Source of the DNA: JACCWP01 sp963801045
Lineage (GTDB): Bacteria > Actinomycetota > Actinomycetes > Propionibacteriales > Nocardioidaceae
Length of the DNA: 64,000 nt
Reading direction: 5' to 3'
Assembly: GCA_963801045.1 (NCBI GenBank)
Contig: CAWDDC010000003.1
Coordinates: forward strand, 434,001-498,000
Shown here: positions 9,103 to 18,419 of the stretch, piece after piece
Layout of the letters: each line of letters opens with the position of its first letter
How positions within the stretch are numbered: the first letter of the stretch is position 1
The notes under the pieces: model-generated
The model's input: only the letters and a program-made list of their open reading frames with translations
Told to the model about the DNA's origin: nothing
The model's database searches: none
Position numbers and translations under genes: made by a program

Positions 9103-9861
9103 TCACGCCCGGGGCCCGGCCTCGATCGCGTCGAGGTCGCGGACGGCGAAGCGGTGGTGCTCCCACTCCTCCTCGAGGATCACGTGCAGGCACGATCGGG
9201 TGGTCTCCGGGTGCTCGGGCGCGTGCGGGTTCGAGCGCGGCGCGGCCAGCTCGTCTGCGGTGACGGTCGCGAGGAAGTCGCGCACCATCGCCACGCGACC
9301 AGCCCGGACGTCGAGCACCTCCGCGTACGGCGGTGTGTCCGTCGTGAGGCTCGACGTGTCGAAGCCGCCGCCGTCCCCGGCGCCCGCGTCCGTCTGTCCG
9401 ATGGGGTGCAAGGGCTGCTCGATCTCCAGGACCGCCCCGCCCAGCCAGATGTCCGTGGCCAGGACCAGGTGGCGCAACGTCTGCGCGAACGACCACTCGC
9501 CGCCCACCGACACGTCGACGGTGCCTGCGGGCATCGCCGCGGCCCGCTCGAGAGTGGCCGACCAGGTGCGCTCGAGCGCGTCCCAGGCCGCGCGCAGGCC
9601 GGCTGGGTCCTCGGCACGTCTGCCGGCGCGGCCAGGAAAACGACGGTTGAGCTCGGCCTCGACCAGCGGGATCACATCGACGCCGTTGACGAGGAAGGGC
9701 TGGCCGTGCGGGAGCCACGGTGCGTCGATGTCCGCCCCCGCGACCTCGACCGCGCGCATCACGACGCCGGAGAGGTCCGACTCGACGAACCGGGCGCCGC
9801 GCAGGTCCGCGCCGACGAACTCCGCCCTCTGCAGATCGTCTGATCGGGTGAAGGTTGCCAT
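9103..9861 (-). CDS. Pentapeptide repeat-DinB domain protein
   Basis: Intact, 252 residues. Residues 1-45 are pentapeptide-like (LQRAEFVGADLRGARFVESD then LSGVVMRAVEVAG). The rest is a DinB/YfiT-type four-helix bundle with conserved metal His residues in FAQTLRHLVLATDIWLGG and in ILEEEWEHHRFAVRDL. DinB-like enzymes transfer thiols or act on small molecules; the exact role is unknown. AAAGGTCAC precedes the ATG. It is convergent with the cysteine-dioxygenase-like gene, 15 bases apart, hinting that both may deal with thiol chemistry. Confidence 0.8.
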   Translation of the reverse strand: MATFTRSDDLQRAEFVGADLRGARFVESDLSGVVMRAVEVAGADIDAPWLPHGQPFLVNGVDVIPLVEAELNRRFPGRAGRRAEDPAGLRAAWDALERTWSATLERAAAMPAGTVDVSVGGEWSFAQTLRHLVLATDIWLGGAVLEIEQPLHPIGQTDAGAGDGGGFDTSSLTTDTPPYAEVLDVRAGRVAMVRDFLATVTADELAAPRSNPHAPEHPETTRSCLHVILEEEWEHHRFAVRDLDAIEAGPRA

Positions 9862-9932
9862 GACGTGACCTTTCGGCTTGGACGATCTCGTAGACTGGCA
9901 GAGCCAGGCAGCATCGGCCGAGCGACGTATCG

Positions 9933-9976
9933 CGTTCCGGTAAGGAACGGCGTCGGCGGTGGGCATCCTGCCGACG
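9933..9976. other. Two short inverted repeats in a start region
   Basis: CGTTCC-ggtaa-GGAACG (9933-9949) and CGTCGGC with GCCGACG (9951-9957 and 9970-9976) lie side by side between the divergent DinB-like gene and the helicase gene. They could be operators or a hairpin in the helicase leader. No promoter hexamers are obvious. Confidence 0.3.
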
Positions 9977-10068
9977 GCACGACGAGTCCGCTGCGGCGGG
10001 CTCCCGCCGGATCAGGCCTGCCGACAGCGCAGGCGGCGGCGGACGCGCATGAGGAAGAGGGCTGCCGC

Positions 10069-12206
10069 TTGGCGAAGCAGCGTAGGAACCGGTCCGGGGA
10101 CGGCCCGTCGACCCGGCGTGCGCGCACCCGCCGCCAGGACACCGAGGGCATCTTTCCGGTCCTCGCGAAAGCCGTCCGGGCGGTCGAGACGGCCGTCGAC
10201 CGTGGGCAGGTGACCGCGGAGCAGCGCTCCCGGTTCCAGGCCATCGCGCTGCTCGCCCGGGTGGAGCGCGCCCGGATCCGGGCCGACGCGGCCCGCCCGG
10301 AGGCCCAGCGGAACACCGAGCTCAGGCGCCTGGAGGGCGTGGCCACGATCCTGGCGCGCATCGCGACCCGCGAGCCGTCCCTGTGGCACCTGCTCGAGGA
10401 GGACGCCGAGGTCAGCGACGCCACCCGCCGGATGCAGCGTGAGATGCGGGTGGCCGCTGGTGTCGAACCGGCGCCGGACGCGGATGTCCCCAGCGCTCCG
10501 AGCCGGCGACCCCGGTCCGTACCGGACGGAAGCCGGCGCCCCGGTCGGTGGTCGCGGCCCAGATGGCCAACCCGTTCCTCGCGCCCGACTTCAGCCAGGT
10601 GACGCCCAAGGCGGAGGGCCGCCTTGCGGGCTGGGAGCTGATCGGGCCGCTGCTCAACTCCTTCGAGCATCCCTCCCCCGGCGCCTCGGCCTGCATGGTG
10701 CTCCCGGACCCCCGGGCGGCGATGGTGATGCCCAAGGGGCTGGATCTCATGCCGCACCAGGCCCGGCTGCTGGCCGCCGCGTCAGCGGGTCACCGCACCT
10801 TCCTGCTGGCCGACGAGCCCGGGCTGGGCAAGACCGCGCAGGCACTCCTGGCCGCCCAGGTGGCCGGGGCGTACCCGCTGCTGGCCGTGGTCCCCAACGT
10901 GGTCAAGACGAACTGGGCGCGTGAGGCCGAGCTGTGGACGCCCTCCCGGTCCGTGACGGTGATCCACGGGGACGGGGAGACGATCGACGGGTTCGCCGAC
11001 ATCGTCGTGGTCAACTACGAGGTGCTCGACCGGCACGTGGACTGGATCGGCGAACACGGCTTCCGCGGCATGGTGGTCGACGAGGCGCACTACATCAAGA
11101 ACAAGAAGTCGCAGCGGTCCCAGCACGTCATCGAGGTCTCCGAACGGATCCGGAGACGCCACCCGCGTCCGCTGCTGATGGCGCTGACCGGCACCCCGCT
11201 GATCAACGACATCGAGGACTTCCGGGCGATCTGGCAGTTCCTCGGCTGGATCGACGAGCGCAAGCCGGGCGATGCGCTGATGGCGGCCCTGGAACGTACG
11301 GATCTGACGCCTGCCGACCACGCGTTCTACCCCGCCGCACGCACCGCGGTCGTCGACCTGGGCATCGTCCGCCGGCGCAAGGTCGACGTGGCGGCCGACA
11401 TCCCCGCCCGTCGGATCGCGGACCTGCCGGTCGACCTCGAGGGCGCGGCCGGCAGGTCGGTCCGCGAGGCGGAGGAGCAGCTCGCCAAGCGCCTGGTCGG
11501 CCGCTACCAGGCGGCCTTGGAGCACCGGCGCGGAGGCTCGGAGGCCGAGGGCATCGACCACGCCCTCGTACGCCGCGTGGCCGAGCGCGAGGTCGCCGAG
11601 TCCACCGATGCGAGCACCGGCGACAACGTGTTCACGATGGTGCGCAAGATCGGCCAGGCCAAGGCAGAGCTCGCCGCCGACTACGCCGCGCAGCTGGCCC
11701 GCAGCGCCGGCAAGGTCGTGTTCTTCGCCAAGCACCTCGACGTGATGGACACCGCCGAGGACGCCCTCGCCAGACGCGACATCAGCTACCGGTCGATCCG
11801 GGGCGGCCAGTCCTCGACGGCGCGCCAGGAGGCCATCGACGCATTCGCCAACGACCCCGAGGTCGCGGTCATCATCTGCTCACTGACCGCCGCCGGCGTC
11901 GGGATCAACCTCCAGGTCGCCTCGAACGTCGTGCTCGCCGAGCTCTCCTGGACCAACGCCGAGCAGACCCAGGCGATCGACCGGGTGCACCGCATCGGCC
12001 AGCGCGAGCCCGTCACCGCCTGGCGGATCATCGCCGCCCAGACCATCGACACCAAGATCGCCGAGCTGGTCGACGCCAAGGCCGGGCTCGCCGCTCGGGC
12101 GCTCGACGGGTCGAGCGAGGAGCCGGCTGACTCCGCCGACGTCCAGGTCGGGGCGCTGATCGCGCTGCTCACCGGCGTCCTGTCCGAGCGCGCCGAGCAC
12201 GGGTGA
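10069..12206 (+). CDS. SNF2-type DEAD/DEAH helicase-like ATPase (frame break)
   Basis: The main part carries the superfamily 2 motifs in order: LLADEPGLGKTAQALLAA (I), VVNYEVLD (Ia/Ib), VVDEAHYIKN (II), LMALTGTPLIND (III), then VVFFAKHLDVMD (IV), VIICSLTAAGVGINLQ (V) and QAIDRVHRIGQ (VI), the SNF2/SMARCAL1 layout. An N-terminal region of about 145 residues rich in Arg (EGIFPVLAKAVRAVETAVDR) is joined to it once one missing base near 10498 is restored. The TTG at 10069 follows GAGGAAGAGG. It likely remodels DNA-protein or fork structures using ATP. Total about 712 residues. Confidence 0.8.
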
Positions 12207-12431
12207 CACGCGCCCGAGGCGTTCTCGCACCGCGCGAGATTGGCGCGGGCCCGGGCCGCTTCCCCCATCGCCGCTCCGAAGAACGTGGCCCCCCGACCGA
12301 CGGAGGGGCGTTGAGGGTGAGCACACCGGGCCCGCGACGCACCACACTGTCGCCGGTCGGCGTATGGCGCCATCGTCCGAACGGACAAAATCTCGTCGCG
12401 CGAGGTTTCGACCGTTCCTAGGATGCGCGGC

Positions 12432-13013
12432 ATGCGAGTGACCTTCACGAAGGTCGACGCCAAGCGGTACGCCATCGCGATCGAGCGTGAGCACGGCCCA
12501 CCGTTGGTGCCGCGCTTCGCGCCCGGTTTCGATGACCTGATGCCGCACGACCTCGCGCACTTCCTCGTCGAGGAGCACTTCCGGATCGAGCTGGGGGTGT
12601 GGGGCCAGCTCGCCTCGGGAGGCGCTGGTGTCTTCACGCCGGCTCCGGCGGACAACACATTGGGCCAGCAACGACGCGCCCAGCGGATTGCGGTGACGGG
12701 CCGCGCGGACATGGGCCGCTCCGAGCAGCTGGTGGCCATCACCGTGACGGCGTGGGAACGCAGCATCGGTCGGGTCAAGCACCAGGTCCGGCCGTTCGCG
12801 GTGCCCGTCGATCCCGCGACGCTTGCCGCAGCGGTGCGTCGGCTGGACGAGGTGGCGCGGAGCTGGGAGGCACTCCAGTACGGCGCCTGGCTCACCCTCG
12901 ACTGGCCGACGAGCCTGGTGCTCGATCTGTCGAAGTCGCATCGAGGGCGGGAGCGGGAACGAACCGGCCGCAGGGCGGCCGGGCGGAGAGTCGCTGCAGC
13001 GCGGCGTCGGTGA
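12432..13013 (+). CDS. Conserved hypothetical protein
   Basis: Intact, 193 residues, starting MRVTFTKVDAKRYAIAIERE. The middle MPHDLAHFLVEEHFRIELGV has a HDxxH-like pattern, and the C-terminal 20 residues are very basic (RGRERERTGRRAAG). No known domain is recognised. Related proteins appear in many actinobacteria and other soil bacteria. An ATG nine bases upstream is an alternative start. It is convergent with the alkylsulfatase gene with only 12 bases between stops. The 225 bases upstream hold the palindromes ATGGCGCCAT (12364-12373) and GTCCG-AA-CGGAC (12375-12386). Confidence 0.6.
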   Translation: MRVTFTKVDAKRYAIAIEREHGPPLVPRFAPGFDDLMPHDLAHFLVEEHFRIELGVWGQLASGGAGVFTPAPADNTLGQQRRAQRIAVTGRADMGRSEQLVAITVTAWERSIGRVKHQVRPFAVPVDPATLAAAVRRLDEVARSWEALQYGAWLTLDWPTSLVLDLSKSHRGRERERTGRRAAGRRVAAARRR

Positions 13014-13025
13014 TCGGTTGCCCGG

Positions 13026-14897
13026 CTACGGGACGACGATGTCGAAGTCGGGGTCCCCCCGGTCGAGCACGCCGATGAGGGACTCCAGGACTGCGAGGTC
13101 GCCGTTGATGTCCAGGCCGTCGGATGACGCGTCTCCGGTCAGGAGTGCGAGCAGCCGGGGCTTGGTCAGCGTCAGGTGCAGCGGTGCGGAGCCGTCCGGG
13201 TCGCGTTCGAGATACACCAGGACGCCGTTGGACAGGGTGATGTGGAAGCTGCGCCCCAGGTCACTGAACGAGACGTCGAAGGCGAGGTCGAGATCCCAGG
13301 CTCGGGGTCCGTCCACGGTGATGGCGATCGAGTCAAAGACCTGTTCCGGAGTCAGCTGCACCATGATGGTCGGCGAGTTCGCGGACAGGGGAGTCCCGAA
13401 GTTGCCTTCGCGCAGCTCGGTGGCGCCGGAGAGGAAGAAGTTGCGCCAGGTGCCGTTCTCGGCACCGTAGCCCAGCTGTTCGAGGGTGTCGGCGTACAGC
13501 GTCCGGGCCCCCGCGTGGTCGCTGTCGGTGAACACTGCGTAGTCCAGCAGCGTCGCGGCCCAGCGGAAGTCCCCCGCGTCGTACGCCTCCTGCGCGATCT
13601 CCACGGTCCGGTCGATCCCGCCGAGGGCAGCGACGTGACGCTCGGCCAGGGCCTGCGGCGGGTGCGCCCACAGCCGGGCCGGGTTCCCGTCGAACCAGCC
13701 CATGTAGCGCTGGTAGACCGCCTTGACGTTGTGGGAGACCGAGCCGTAGTAGCCGCGGGTGCTCCACGTGTCGGCGATCGCCGGTGGCAGCTCGATGACC
13801 TCCGCGATCTCCGCTCCGGTCATGCCCTTGTTGATCATCCGCAGGGTCTGGTCGTGCAAGTAGCCGTACAGGTCGCGCTGGATGGCCAGGTGCGCCAGCA
13901 CGTTCTCGTTGCCCCAGGTGGGCCAGTGGTGCGGGGCGAACAGGACGTCGCTCCTGGCACCGAACCGCACGATGGCCTCGGTGAGGTACTGCGACCACAC
14001 GTGCGGGTCACGCACCAAGGCGCCGCGCAGGGTGAGCAGGTTGTGCAAGGTGTGGGTGGCGTTCTCGGCCATGCACAACGCCCGGTATCCGGGGAAGTAG
14101 AGGTGCATCTCGCTCGGCGCCTCGGTCCCCGGGGCCATCTGGAACTCGATCTCGACGCCGTCGAAGGTGTGGGTCTCCCCTGTCGTGGCGACGAGCTGGG
14201 TCGGGACGATGATCCCCGGCTCGCCGGTCGAGGTGCTCTGACCCAGACCCGCACCGACCTGTCCCTTCGGGCCGCGGGCCAGGGACGCGCCGTACATGTA
14301 GGCGGAACGACGCGACATCGCGGTGCCGGCGTAGACGTTCTCGGCGATCGCGTGCTCGAGGAAGCCGTCCGGGGCGATGACGGGCACCTGGCCGGAGTCG
14401 ACCTCCTCCTGGTTCACCATCCCGAAGACGCCGCCGAAGTGGTCGATGTGGGAGTGGGTGTAGACCACCGCCACGATCGGCCGGTCTCCGCGGTGCTGGC
14501 GGTAGAGGGCCAGGGCGGCGGCCGCTGGCTCCGCCGTCAGCAGCGGGTCGACCACGACGACCCCGGTGTCGCCTTCGATGAAGGAGACCACGGACAGGTC
14601 GAAGCCCCGGACCTGGTACAGCCCCTCGACGACCTCGAACAGGCCGTGCTTCGCGACCAGTTGTCCCTGCCGCCACAGGCTGGGGTTCACCGAGGTCGGC
14701 GCGGCACCGGACACGAAGTCGTACGTCGATGCGTCCCACACGACGTCACCCGCAGCGTTGCGGATCTGCGGGTCCTCCAGCGTTGCGATGAAGCCCCGGG
14801 TGGCATCGTCGAGGTCGTCGGCGTCTGCCAACGGGAGGGACTCCATCAGCGCCGCATGCGCTGCCTCGATCGACGGGCTCGGTTCGTTCTGATCCAC
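13026..14897 (-). CDS. Alkyl sulfatase, metallo-beta-lactamase fold (SdsA1/BDS1-like)
   Basis: Intact, 623 residues. The metal site THSHIDH is at residues 147-153, with further ligands expected in AENATHTLHN and APHHWPTWG. The middle carries the alkyl sulfatase dimerisation helices (WFDGNPARLWAHPP, ALGGIDRTVEIAQEAYDAGD) and the C-terminus is an SCP2-like lipid-binding domain. Enzymes of this family cleave the sulfate ester of alkyl sulfates such as SDS to alcohol and sulfate. No classical signal peptide is visible, so it is probably cytosolic. The ATG has GGAGC about 13 bases upstream, which is weak. Confidence 0.92.
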   Translation of the reverse strand: MDQNEPSPSIEAAHAALMESLPLADADDLDDATRGFIATLEDPQIRNAAGDVVWDASTYDFVSGAAPTSVNPSLWRQGQLVAKHGLFEVVEGLYQVRGFDLSVVSFIEGDTGVVVVDPLLTAEPAAAALALYRQHRGDRPIVAVVYTHSHIDHFGGVFGMVNQEEVDSGQVPVIAPDGFLEHAIAENVYAGTAMSRRSAYMYGASLARGPKGQVGAGLGQSTSTGEPGIIVPTQLVATTGETHTFDGVEIEFQMAPGTEAPSEMHLYFPGYRALCMAENATHTLHNLLTLRGALVRDPHVWSQYLTEAIVRFGARSDVLFAPHHWPTWGNENVLAHLAIQRDLYGYLHDQTLRMINKGMTGAEIAEVIELPPAIADTWSTRGYYGSVSHNVKAVYQRYMGWFDGNPARLWAHPPQALAERHVAALGGIDRTVEIAQEAYDAGDFRWAATLLDYAVFTDSDHAGARTLYADTLEQLGYGAENGTWRNFFLSGATELREGNFGTPLSANSPTIMVQLTPEQVFDSIAITVDGPRAWDLDLAFDVSFSDLGRSFHITLSNGVLVYLERDPDGSAPLHLTLTKPRLLALLTGDASSDGLDINGDLAVLESLIGVLDRGDPDFDIVVP

Positions 14898-14953
14898 CGC
14901 TCAGCTCCGTTCGCCAGATCGGACAAACCAAAACGGACGCTAGAGCGCCACCA

Positions 14954-14981
14954 CCACCTGCCCATCACCCACGGCGGGTGG
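14954..14981 (-). terminator. Hairpin downstream of ychF
   Basis: CCACCTGCC and GGCGGGTGG form a 9-bp stem with one wobble pair and a 10-base loop, 15 bases past the ychF stop. It precedes the alkylsulfatase start, so it would separate the two transcripts. No clear U tract follows on the ychF strand. Confidence 0.45.
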
Positions 14982-14996
14982 TTTGCGTGCGCCGAC

Positions 14997-16073
14997 TCAC
15001 ACGTTGAAGCGGAACTCCACCACGTCACCGTCGGCCATGACGTAGTCCTTGCCCTCCATGCGCACCTTGCCGGCGGACTTCGCAGCCGCCATCGAGCCGG
15101 CGTCGACCAGGTCCTCGTACGAGACGATCTCGGCCTTGATGAAGCCGCGCTGGAAGTCGGTGTGGATCACGCCGGCCGCCTCCGGCGCGGTCGAGCCGCG
15201 GCGGATCGTCCAGGCGCGGGACTCCTTGGGCCCGGCGGTGAGGTAGGTCTGCAGGCCGAGGGTGTCGAACCCGACCCGGGCGAGCACGTCGAGTCCGGGC
15301 TCGTCGACGCCGGTCTCGGCGAGCATCTCCCGGGCCTCCTCCTCGTCGTCGAGCTCGACCAGTTCGGCCTCGAACTTCGCGTCCAGGAAGATCGCCTCGG
15401 CCGGCGCGACCAGCTGGCGCAGCTCACCGATCAGGGTCTCGTCGACCAGCTCGTCGGCGTCGCAGTTGAAGACGTAGAGGAACGGCTTGGCGCTCATCAG
15501 CTGCAGCTCGCGCAACGGGGCGGGGTCGAGCCCGGCCTCGAAGACCGTCCGCCCCGCGTCCAGCACCTCCTGCGCGTGCCGCACCGCCTCGACCACGGCC
15601 TGGACGGACTTGTCCTTCTTGGCGTCCTTCTCCAACCGGGGCAGCGCGCTGTCGATGGTCTGCATGTCCGCGAGGATCAGCTCGGTACGGATCGTCTCGA
15701 TGTCGTCGGGCGGCGAGACCTTGCCGTCGACGTGGGTGACGTCGTCGTCGCGGAAGACCCGCGTCACCTGGCAGATCGCGTCCGACTCGCGGATGTGCGA
15801 CAGGAACTTGTTGCCCAGCCCCTCGCCCTCGCTGGCCCCGCGCACGATGCCCGCGATGTCGACGAACTGCACGGTCGCCGGCACCGTACGCGCCGACGCG
15901 AACATCTCCGCGAGCACGGGCAGCCGCGGGTCGGGCACCCCGACGACGCCGACGTTGGGCTCGATGGTCGCGAACGGGTAGTTCGCCGCGAGGACGTCGT
16001 TCTTGGTCAGCGCGTTGAAGAGGGTCGACTTGCCCGCATTGGGCAGGCCGACGATGCCGATGGTGAGTGCCAC
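14997..16073 (-). CDS. ychF: Redox-regulated ATPase/GTPase YchF (Obg-like)
   Basis: Intact, 358 residues. It starts MALTIGIVGLPNAGKSTLFN with the P-loop, followed by the switch region NYPFATIEPNVGVV, DIAGIVRGASEGEGLGNKFL, and NCDADE-type specificity region (YVFNCDADELVDE), and ends with the TGS domain signature FIKAEIVSYEDL and MADGDVVEFRFNV. YchF binds ATP and associates with ribosomes and stress responses. The following GNAT gene is six bases downstream of this gene's start on the same strand, i.e. GNAT is transcribed first and ychF second. Confidence 0.95.
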   Translation of the reverse strand: MALTIGIVGLPNAGKSTLFNALTKNDVLAANYPFATIEPNVGVVGVPDPRLPVLAEMFASARTVPATVQFVDIAGIVRGASEGEGLGNKFLSHIRESDAICQVTRVFRDDDVTHVDGKVSPPDDIETIRTELILADMQTIDSALPRLEKDAKKDKSVQAVVEAVRHAQEVLDAGRTVFEAGLDPAPLRELQLMSAKPFLYVFNCDADELVDETLIGELRQLVAPAEAIFLDAKFEAELVELDDEEEAREMLAETGVDEPGLDVLARVGFDTLGLQTYLTAGPKESRAWTIRRGSTAPEAAGVIHTDFQRGFIKAEIVSYEDLVDAGSMAAAKSAGKVRMEGKDYVMADGDVVEFRFNV

Positions 16074-16079
16074 GTCGGA

Positions 16080-16659
16080 TCAGCGTACGGGCGTCTGCCC
16101 GGCGCCCGTGCCGGGCCTCCCGATCCGGTACGCCTCGAACGTCACGCCGTACCACCGGTCGGTCGGCCCGATCGCGGTCATGCCGAGGCGGTCGCACACC
16201 CGCTGGGAGGCGGTGTTCCCCGGGTACGTCACCGCGTAGATCTCGTCGTGCCCGTCGGCCCACGCCTTGTCCAGCACCGCCTGCGCCGACTCGGTCGCGA
16301 GGCCGCGCCCCCACGCGTCGGGGTGGAAGTGCCAGCCGATCTCGACGTCGTCGCTGATGCCCTCCGCTGGACAGCGGGAGCGGGACGAGCAGCACGCTGC
16401 CCGCCACCCGGTGCTCGGCGTCGGCCGCCTTCTCCTCGACCGCCCACAGGCCGTAGCGCGGGTCGCGGGAGGCGTACTCCTGCCACCGCGTGATCGACGC
16501 CTCGGCCTGCTCGAGATCGGCCATCGGCTTGGGGTCGGAGCCCAGCCAGCGCGCGACCTCCCAGCGGCGCATCGTGTCGTACATCCGCGGCGCCTCGTCG
16601 GGCTGCCACAGCCGCACCACCGTGCGTTCGGTCTCTGCCACGCTCGCCGCGACGCTCAT
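16080..16659 (-). CDS. GNAT family N-acetyltransferase (frame break)
   Basis: The N-terminal half VRLWQPDEAPRMYDTMRRWE to RVAGSVLLVPLPLS and, after an extra base near 16362, ISDDVEIGWHFHPDAWGRGL and YPGNTASQRVCDRLGM form a complete RimJ/RimL-like acetyltransferase of about 192 residues. Acetyl-CoA is bound by the GRGLATESAQ loop. The substrate is unknown. It lies just upstream of ychF on the same strand, seven bases apart. The start at 16659 gives the usual length; GGGAGG is 15 bases upstream. Confidence 0.8.
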
Positions 16660-16714
16660 GCCGACATGGTGCCGCCTCCCACGCTCTGTCGGTGCGGGAT
16701 GCGACCGTCTCGGT

Positions 16715-17839
16715 ATGGACACCTTCACGCTGCTGGTGGTCGCGGTGCTCGCGCTGCTCGCCGGCCTCGCCCTGGGCTCGCTGCTCGGTGCCGGGCTGCT
16801 GCGCCGCGACCACGCCACGGCCGCCGACCACGTGGGGGCGAGCGTCCAGGCGACCGCGCAGGTGGTGGCACCGGTGCGGGACAGCCTCGACCGCTTCGAC
16901 ACCCGGCTGCGCGAGCTGGAGTCGTCCGGCATCGCCTGGCAGACCCGGCTGCAGGCGCAGGTCGAGTCCGTGCGGCTGACCGGCGAGTCGTTGCGTCGCG
17001 AGACGCAGGGTCTGGCGACAGCGCTGCGCCGACCGCAGGTGCGCGGTCAGTGGGGCGAGATGCACCTGCGTCGCGCGGTCGAGCTGGCCGGCATGGTCGA
17101 GCGCTGCGACTTCGTGCTGCAGCCGAGCGTGCGCACCGACGACGGCACGCTCCGGCCCGACCTGGTCGTGCGCCTGGCCGGCGGCCGGCACGTCGTGGTC
17201 GACTCCAAGGTGCCGCTCGACGCGTTCCTGCAGGCGACACAGGCCTCCGCCGACGGCGACGACGACGCGGCCGACGACCACCTGCGCCGGCACGCGCAGC
17301 AGGTGCGACGCCACGTCGACGCCCTTGCCGGCAAGGCCTACTGGCGCCAGTTCGCCCCCGCGCCCGAGTTCGTCGTGATGTTCGTGCCCGGCGAGGCGTT
17401 CCTGTCCCACGCGCTCGAGGCCGACCCGACCCTGCTCGAGTACGCCGCGACGAAGCAGGTCGTGCCGGCGACGCCCACCACGCTGATCGCGTTGCTGCGC
17501 ACCGTGTCCTACGCGTGGTCGCAGGAGTCGCTCGCCGACGGCGCCCGCGAGGTGCAGCAGGTGGGCCGCGAGCTCTACGACCGGCTGGCCACCATGGGTG
17601 CGCACCTCGACAAGCTCGGCCGCTCGCTGACCGGCGCGGTGCGGTCCTACAACGAGACGGTCGGCTCGCTGGAGAGCCGGGTGCTGGTGTCGGCGCGGCG
17701 CATGCACGATCTCGAGATCGGTGGCGAGCCGCTGACCACCCAGCCGGTGGACGAGGCGGTGCGCCCGCTGGGCGCGCCCGAGCTGGTCACCCGGCCGCGC
17801 GGCCGCGACGACGGCGGTGCGGCGCGTCGCGCCGGCTGA
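16715..17839 (+). CDS. rmuC: DNA recombination protein RmuC
   Basis: Intact, 374 residues. An N-terminal membrane segment (FTLLVVAVLALLAGLALGSL) is followed by a coiled-coil region and the RmuC core: RGQWGEMHLRRAVELAGM, VVVDSKVPLDAFL, FVVMFVPGEAFLSHAL and VPATPTTLIALLRTVSYAW. RmuC limits inversions at short inverted repeats and has a PD-(D/E)xK-like nuclease fold, with the VVVDSK segment at the active site. It is divergent from the GNAT-ychF pair, and 29 bases upstream of the DUF6542 gene. Confidence 0.92.
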   Translation: MDTFTLLVVAVLALLAGLALGSLLGAGLLRRDHATAADHVGASVQATAQVVAPVRDSLDRFDTRLRELESSGIAWQTRLQAQVESVRLTGESLRRETQGLATALRRPQVRGQWGEMHLRRAVELAGMVERCDFVLQPSVRTDDGTLRPDLVVRLAGGRHVVVDSKVPLDAFLQATQASADGDDDAADDHLRRHAQQVRRHVDALAGKAYWRQFAPAPEFVVMFVPGEAFLSHALEADPTLLEYAATKQVVPATPTTLIALLRTVSYAWSQESLADGAREVQQVGRELYDRLATMGAHLDKLGRSLTGAVRSYNETVGSLESRVLVSARRMHDLEIGGEPLTTQPVDEAVRPLGAPELVTRPRGRDDGGAARRAG

Positions 17840-17867
17840 TCCGGCGCGCGCGCCTAACGTGATTGCC

Positions 17868-18359
17868 GTGCACGCGCACGGCACGGCGTCCGAGCGGCCC
17901 TCCGCGGCCGCTGCCGTGCGCCCTGCGCGGCCCGACCAGCAGCCGGTCCGCCGCGCCCCCTGGGTCGGGGCAGAGCCGCCGCGCGGCCAGGTGGTGCTCG
18001 CCGCGGCGGCCGCACTCGGCGCCGCCGCCGTGCTGGAGATCGCCCTGCGCGGCCACCTCGGCGTGCTGACCGGCGTCGCCCTGGTGCTGGTCTCGGCCGG
18101 CGCGGCACTGACCGTGCGCACGTCCGACCTGTTCACGGCCGGCGTGCTGCCGCCGCTGCTGACGTTCGTGCTGGTGCTGGCGGTCGCCGTGGTGCACCCG
18201 TCGGCGGTCAGCGTGGCCCAGCTCGACCCCGGAGCGGGCACCGTGCAGGTGATGGTCGCCGGCTTCGTCGACGTGGCCGGCGCGCTGGTGGTCGGTCACA
18301 TGCTCGCGCTGGTGCTGGTGGGTCTGCGGGCGCGCACCACCCGGCGGCGCACCGCGTGA
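17868..18359 (+). CDS. DUF6542 membrane protein
   Basis: Intact, 163 residues from the GTG at 17868. A 45-residue polar N-terminus (HGTASERPSAAAAVRPARPD) precedes four hydrophobic segments (VVLAAAAALGAAAVLEIAL, VLTGVALVLVSAGAALTV, GVLPPLLTFVLVLAVAVV, VDVAGALVVGHMLALVLV). This is the DUF6542 arrangement in actinobacteria; function unknown. In mycobacteria a homologue lies between ychF and the ispH gene, as here. The stop is followed at once by a strong palindrome. Confidence 0.8.
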   Translation: MHAHGTASERPSAAAAVRPARPDQQPVRRAPWVGAEPPRGQVVLAAAAALGAAAVLEIALRGHLGVLTGVALVLVSAGAALTVRTSDLFTAGVLPPLLTFVLVLAVAVVHPSAVSVAQLDPGAGTVQVMVAGFVDVAGALVVGHMLALVLVGLRARTTRRRTA

Positions 18360-18362
18360 CCC

Positions 18363-18394
18363 CCGGAAAGTGATTCCGCGGAATCACTTTTCGG
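18363..18394. terminator. Bidirectional terminator palindrome
   Basis: AAAGTGATTCCG at 18367-18378 is followed directly by its exact complement CGGAATCACTTT (18379-18390), and three further pairs plus a G-T wobble extend the stem to 18363-18394. It lies between the convergent DUF6542 and ispH genes and starts four bases past the DUF6542 stop. It is AT-rich for this genome, with a TTT end on one strand and a TTTCC end on the other. Confidence 0.75.
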
Positions 18395-18419
18395 CCGCGC
18401 GCCTCGCGATCCCGCAGCG

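Noticed and set aside
13176..16493. An open frame of 1105 codons on the plus strand
   Set aside because: It lies opposite the intact alkylsulfatase and ychF genes, has highly skewed composition (Gly, Arg, Val, Asp, His) and no domain. Such antisense frames are normal in high-GC DNA.
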